A stretch of DNA of 64,000 bases from JAMLHH01 sp037189845 (lineage in GTDB: Bacteria > Bacteroidota > Bacteroidia > Chitinophagales > JADIYW01). Where the stretch lies: positions 186,001 to 250,000 of the forward strand of contig JBBCIS010000001.1 of NCBI GenBank assembly GCA_037189845.1, in the 5' to 3' direction. The notes beneath the pieces are model-generated. The model did not search any database. It was not told the origin of the DNA and saw only the letters and a list, made by a program, of their open reading frames with translations. Positions within the stretch are counted from its first letter, which is position 1, and every line of letters starts with the position of its first letter. Position numbers and translations under genes: made by a program. Below, one piece after another: positions 60,773-64,000 of the stretch.

Positions 60773-63700
60773 TTACCCGATCACTTCCACAGTACTACGC
60801 CCGGTATTCAGCTTGCTGACTTTTATCTGTACAGGTATTCTTTCGGTCATTTCCTGAACGTGAGAAATCACACCGACTTTACGGCCTTGCTGGTATAGGT
60901 TTTCTAATGCATCCATAGCGATATTCAGTGTGTGTGGGTCGAGCGAACCGAAACCTTCATCTATAAACAATGATTCTACACGCATTCTGTTAGAAGATAA
61001 AGATGCCAATCCCAGTGCCAATCCCAATGATACTAGAAATGACTCTCCTCCTGAAAGCGAGTAAACGCTCCGGACTTCTTCACCCATGTCCAGATCTTTG
61101 ACCTGTAGTGCAAGCGTGCCCGGAATACGTTGTAAAAGATATCTTTTGGACAATGATTGCAGATGTACATTGGAATAATCTGTCAGGATATCCAGTGTGT
61201 ATTCCTGTGCCAGCTGCTTGAATTTATCACCCTTTGCTGACCCGATAAGGTCGTTGAGTCTTTCCCATTCGTAAGTGATATTTTCTTGTTCAGCTATTTT
61301 TTTGAATAATTGTTCTTTACTTTTTTTCTCTTTTTCATCTCTTTCGACATCAGATTTCAGGCGGAATTGTGTCTGTAAAAGTGAATCTGCAGTAGATTGC
61401 AAAAGATTCTTCTGTGCTGAAATTTCCTCCTCGGAGTTCTCCCATTTTCGACTATCGATGTGTTCCTGCCTGTTTTTTTGCGCCTGTTGCAACAAGGAAA
61501 ATTCAGATTTACATCTGTCTTCTACCTGGTGGAGATATTGTTTTTCCTCTGTGTACCATTCCTGAGAATAATCCAGAATCTGTGACAGTTCAGAGATCGG
61601 GTAGCTGAGCTGTTGCTGAGTGAGCCATTGTTGAATAGTAGCCTGAGCTTGTTCGGCAAGTTGCCGGGTTTTCTGCAGAGACTGGTTATTGAGCTGCAAT
61701 GAGGTTTCAATAGCTGTTAGACTTTTCTCCTGAGATTGTAAATCTTTCAGAGATGCATCAAAAGCTGATTGGTAATATTCAGATTGTTGCTGGAATTCGC
61801 TTTCTACTTCTGCGAGCGCCCGACCCTCGAAGATTTGATTTCTTTCATTTTGCAGGCTCCGGATTTCTTTTTCCGTAAAATCCAATTCATTTTTCTTTTG
61901 TAAAATCGTTTGACTGACTGCTTCTAAAAGAATTTTCTGATTTTTTATCTCATTCTCTGTTTCTCTGATGAGTTGCTGGAGCTTTTCCGATTGCTCTTTT
62001 TTGAGATTCCATTCTGATGAAAACTTCTTCAGCATTTCGGTAAAAGATCCGGGCTGTTTTTTCCAGTTTTGAAACCAGTCAGCCTGATTAAAATAAGGTT
62101 GCAAAAACTCTCTGACTTCTTGTGTCTGTTCATTGAGTTGAGAAAGAGATCGGGTTACTGTCGTTTGACGTTCCTGAACTGAGAGCAATAGCTTTTCTAT
62201 ATTGGATATTTTTGCAGCCAGCGATTTTTCCTGCTGCTCCAGCTCAGATTTCTGTCTTTGTAATGCCGTAAAGGATTCAGAAAGCATTCTGTGTTTTTCC
62301 AAAGCTGTTTCTACTTGTTCCAGCTGTAATCGGTTAGCTACCAGCCATGATGTGAGATCTAAAGATTCTGAAAGTGTAAGGTGGGTAAGCAAAGGCAATT
62401 TTTTCCATTCGGTTTGCAAATCTTCTGCTTCAGCTCGTTTTGCAGAAATCTTCTCTTTCGCCAGTAGGATCTGTTTTTCGAGTGCCGGGATTTTCTCCGT
62501 CAGACGAATCATGTTTTGTTGTTTGTCCAAGAGATATTGCTGTTTTTCTTCCAGCTCTTTTTCTAAAATATTCAAAGCAGATGATTCTGCCGGATGCATT
62601 TCGGAATAAGGATGCCCGGTATTCCCGCATACCGGACAGGGATGACCTGGTGTCAATTGTGCTCTGAGCTTTTCTACACTTTCAGAAGTTTCCATCCGGA
62701 TTTTCTGTACTAGATCGTTTGTATTTTTTAATACGATTTCATCTGTCTGAATTTCATTTTTTAATATAGCAAGCTGAATATTTTGAGTAGAAATTTCCAG
62801 CTCATTTTTGGATATTTCTTCCTGTAAGTCTTTGGATTCTTTTCGGATTTTATCCCGGTCTTTCAGAATTTTATCTGCCTGTACGAGCTCTATCTGCTGA
62901 GTTTGCAGTGTTTTTTGTTCTTTGCTGAGCTGCTCAGGAGATATCAGTTTTAAATCTTCTTCTACAGACGCAATTTGTAATTTTAAAGCATCCGACTGCT
63001 GAGACAATAGCTTAATTTGTCCTGTTTCGCTTTCGAGCAGAAGTTGATTTTGGAAGATACTTGTTTCTGATTCGTTGAGCTGCGTCTGCAGTTGCAGCAT
63101 TTGAGTAGCCCACCTGGAAGCATCTTCTAATTTGGAAAGAATCAGTTGCTGATGTAGAGCAATAGATGCTCTGGATTGATGAGTATTTAGCCAGCGTTGT
63201 ACTTGCACCAGCTCATTTTGAGATTGCAGAAATTGTTTTTCGATCTCTTCTGTCAGTATTTTTTGTTCTTGCTGTTGTTTTTCTATCACCAGAACTTCGG
63301 CCAGTTGCTTCTCTTTGAACGTTGCTTTTTCAGCAGCTCTGACATCCAGTGTCTGAGCCTTTTTGAACAAAGGCTGAGCTGCTGACCATCTTTTTTGATG
63401 TAAATCTGATTGTTCCCTGATTTGTGCAGACTGTATTTTCAGCTTTTCGATTGCTGCCAGTATTGTCGTCTGAAGCGTTCTCGATTCTGAAATATTCTGA
63501 TTTAGAAGAGCTATTTCTTTTTGATAAACTTGTTCATTTTTTATCAGATGGTGAACCGGTTGCAATCTTTCTATGAGCATTATCTGAGCTTGTCTGTCTC
63601 TTGCATTTTCTTTTTCTGACTGCGCCAGTTGATGAGCTTGTTGATGCAGAACGATTCGCTCTTCTAATTTTTTCAATTCCTGAAAAGCTGTCAGCTGTTC

Positions 63701-64000
63701 GTTGACAGAGTTGATCTGATTTTTATTTTCCTCCAGTGCAAAAGATATTTCTTTCAGTTGGAGATGAATTTCCTCTAATTGCTCAGGCGAAAGCAGCTGT
63801 ACATTGTCAGCCTGTTCCCGAAGTGTTTTCAGTTTGTTTTTCTGTTCTGTGTAATTGGAATAAACCCTTTCGGAGATTCTGGAATAGATTTCTGTACCTG
63901 TCAGCTTTTCTAAAAGAGATGCTTTCTGGTCTTTATCAGCTTTCAGAAATGCGGTAAATTCTCCCTGTGCCAGTAAAACAGATTTGGTAAACTGCTCAAA
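60773..64000 (-). CDS. sbcC: SbcC-type exonuclease subunit / Rad50-like ATPase (5' end outside window)
   Basis: The minus-strand frame is open from 60773 to the window edge (1075 codons visible). The internal Met-like TTG at 63676 is not a start, because the upstream 108 codons encode the SbcC segment FTKSVLLAQGEFTAFLKA. In order toward the C-terminus: coiled coil, zinc hook CPVC (HPCPVCGNTGHP, near 62621-62644), second coiled coil, ABC signature LSGGESFLVSLGLALGLA and Walker B SLFIDEGFGSLD. With SbcD it forms an ATP-dependent nuclease that removes hairpins and processes DNA ends. The Walker A portion and probably sbcD lie outside. Palindrome-cleaving activity is relevant to a genome with many inverted repeats, but the linkage here is probably chance. 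Confidence 0.95.
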   Translation of the reverse strand, partial: FEQFTKSVLLAQGEFTAFLKADKDQKASLLEKLTGTEIYSRISERVYSNYTEQKNKLKTLREQADNVQLLSPEQLEEIHLQLKEISFALEENKNQINSVNEQLTAFQELKKLEERIVLHQQAHQLAQSEKENARDRQAQIMLIERLQPVHHLIKNEQVYQKEIALLNQNISESRTLQTTILAAIEKLKIQSAQIREQSDLHQKRWSAAQPLFKKAQTLDVRAAEKATFKEKQLAEVLVIEKQQQEQKILTEEIEKQFLQSQNELVQVQRWLNTHQSRASIALHQQLILSKLEDASRWATQMLQLQTQLNESETSIFQNQLLLESETGQIKLLSQQSDALKLQIASVEEDLKLISPEQLSKEQKTLQTQQIELVQADKILKDRDKIRKESKDLQEEISKNELEISTQNIQLAILKNEIQTDEIVLKNTNDLVQKIRMETSESVEKLRAQLTPGHPCPVCGNTGHPYSEMHPAESSALNILEKELEEKQQYLLDKQQNMIRLTEKIPALEKQILLAKEKISAKRAEAEDLQTEWKKLPLLTHLTLSESLDLTSWLVANRLQLEQVETALEKHRMLSESFTALQRQKSELEQQEKSLAAKISNIEKLLLSVQERQTTVTRSLSQLNEQTQEVREFLQPYFNQADWFQNWKKQPGSFTEMLKKFSSEWNLKKEQSEKLQQLIRETENEIKNQKILLEAVSQTILQKKNELDFTEKEIRSLQNERNQIFEGRALAEVESEFQQQSEYYQSAFDASLKDLQSQEKSLTAIETSLQLNNQSLQKTRQLAEQAQATIQQWLTQQQLSYPISELSQILDYSQEWYTEEKQYLHQVEDRCKSEFSLLQQAQKNRQEHIDSRKWENSEEEISAQKNLLQSTADSLLQTQFRLKSDVERDEKEKKSKEQLFKKIAEQENITYEWERLNDLIGSAKGDKFKQLAQEYTLDILTDYSNVHLQSLSKRYLLQRIPGTLALQVKDLDMGEEVRSVYSLSGGESFLVSLGLALGLASLSSNRMRVESLFIDEGFGSLDPHTLNIAMDALENLYQQGRKVGVISHVQEMTERIPVQIKVSKLNTGRSTVEVIG

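Noticed and set aside
63676..63678. Start of sbcC at 63676
   Set aside because: The codon is TTG within a continuous frame; upstream codons to 64000 encode the conserved SbcC segment LLAQGEFTAFLKA, so the true start lies outside the window.

Overview
The window reads as a chromosomal segment of a Bacteroidota bacterium, probably from the Sphingobacteriia/Chitinophagia/Saprospiria side of the phylum; I cannot place it to genus. The grounds are a TonB-dependent receptor with a DUF4374 lipoprotein, two proteins with type IX secretion (T9SS) C-terminal sorting domains, families largely confined to the phylum (WbqC-like, DUF6913, DUF3667, GbsR-like regulator, LytS/LytTR pair), and many promoters with the phylum's -7 element TAnnTTTG. 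Several of these elements lie only 4-8 nt before the start codon, which suggests leaderless mRNAs. No rRNA, tRNA or CRISPR array was seen.

Layout. 1-7.5 kb (minus strand): an iron/siderophore uptake operon made of TonB receptor, DUF4374 lipoprotein, Fes-like esterase, YVTN beta-propeller, periplasmic binding protein and FecCD permease (cut by the window edge). A 19-bp perfect inverted repeat precedes it. 7.6-13.1 kb: UbiD decarboxylase, then a minus-strand surface group (RmlD-like SDR, GT2 glycosyltransferase, LpxL-like acyltransferase) and a divergent WbqC-like gene. 13.1-18.1 kb: lipoproteins, OsmC and pirin (overlapping), a Gdx/SugE-like SMR transporter and a Crp/Fnr-type regulator. 18.2-22.4 kb: short LytS kinase, LytTR regulator, small envelope protein and CPA2 antiporter with a strong terminator. 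22.5-26.8 kb: PIN toxin-antitoxin pair, methyltransferase and M16 peptidase. 26.9-39.8 kb: a 48-residue Cys/Lys-rich protein, a T9SS type-A protein, a GbsR-TolC-HlyD-RND efflux operon and a T9SS type-B protein. 39.9-52.3 kb: proline dehydrogenase, MazG-like hydrolase, dapA with DUF6913, a stress trio (DUF4142, FMN-binding, PfpI), sulfotransferase with WecG/TagA glycosyltransferase, a FISUMP lipoprotein and acyl-CoA dehydrogenase.

52.4-58.5 kb is the unusual part. Eight mostly unrecognised, AT-rich, same-strand genes are each followed by attC-like imperfect inverted repeats that open with TAACA and close with AACCGTT or ACGCACG. Two genes share a duplicated promoter-leader block, and one cassette is a YefM-YoeB module. 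This looks like an integrase-less integron cassette array (CALIN-like). Its last gene is split by a run of nine A's.

The window ends with a cytochrome P450, hisIE and most of sbcC. Intergenic spaces also carry several degenerate tandem-repeat types (periods 7, 9 and 10) and a REP-like paired hairpin.
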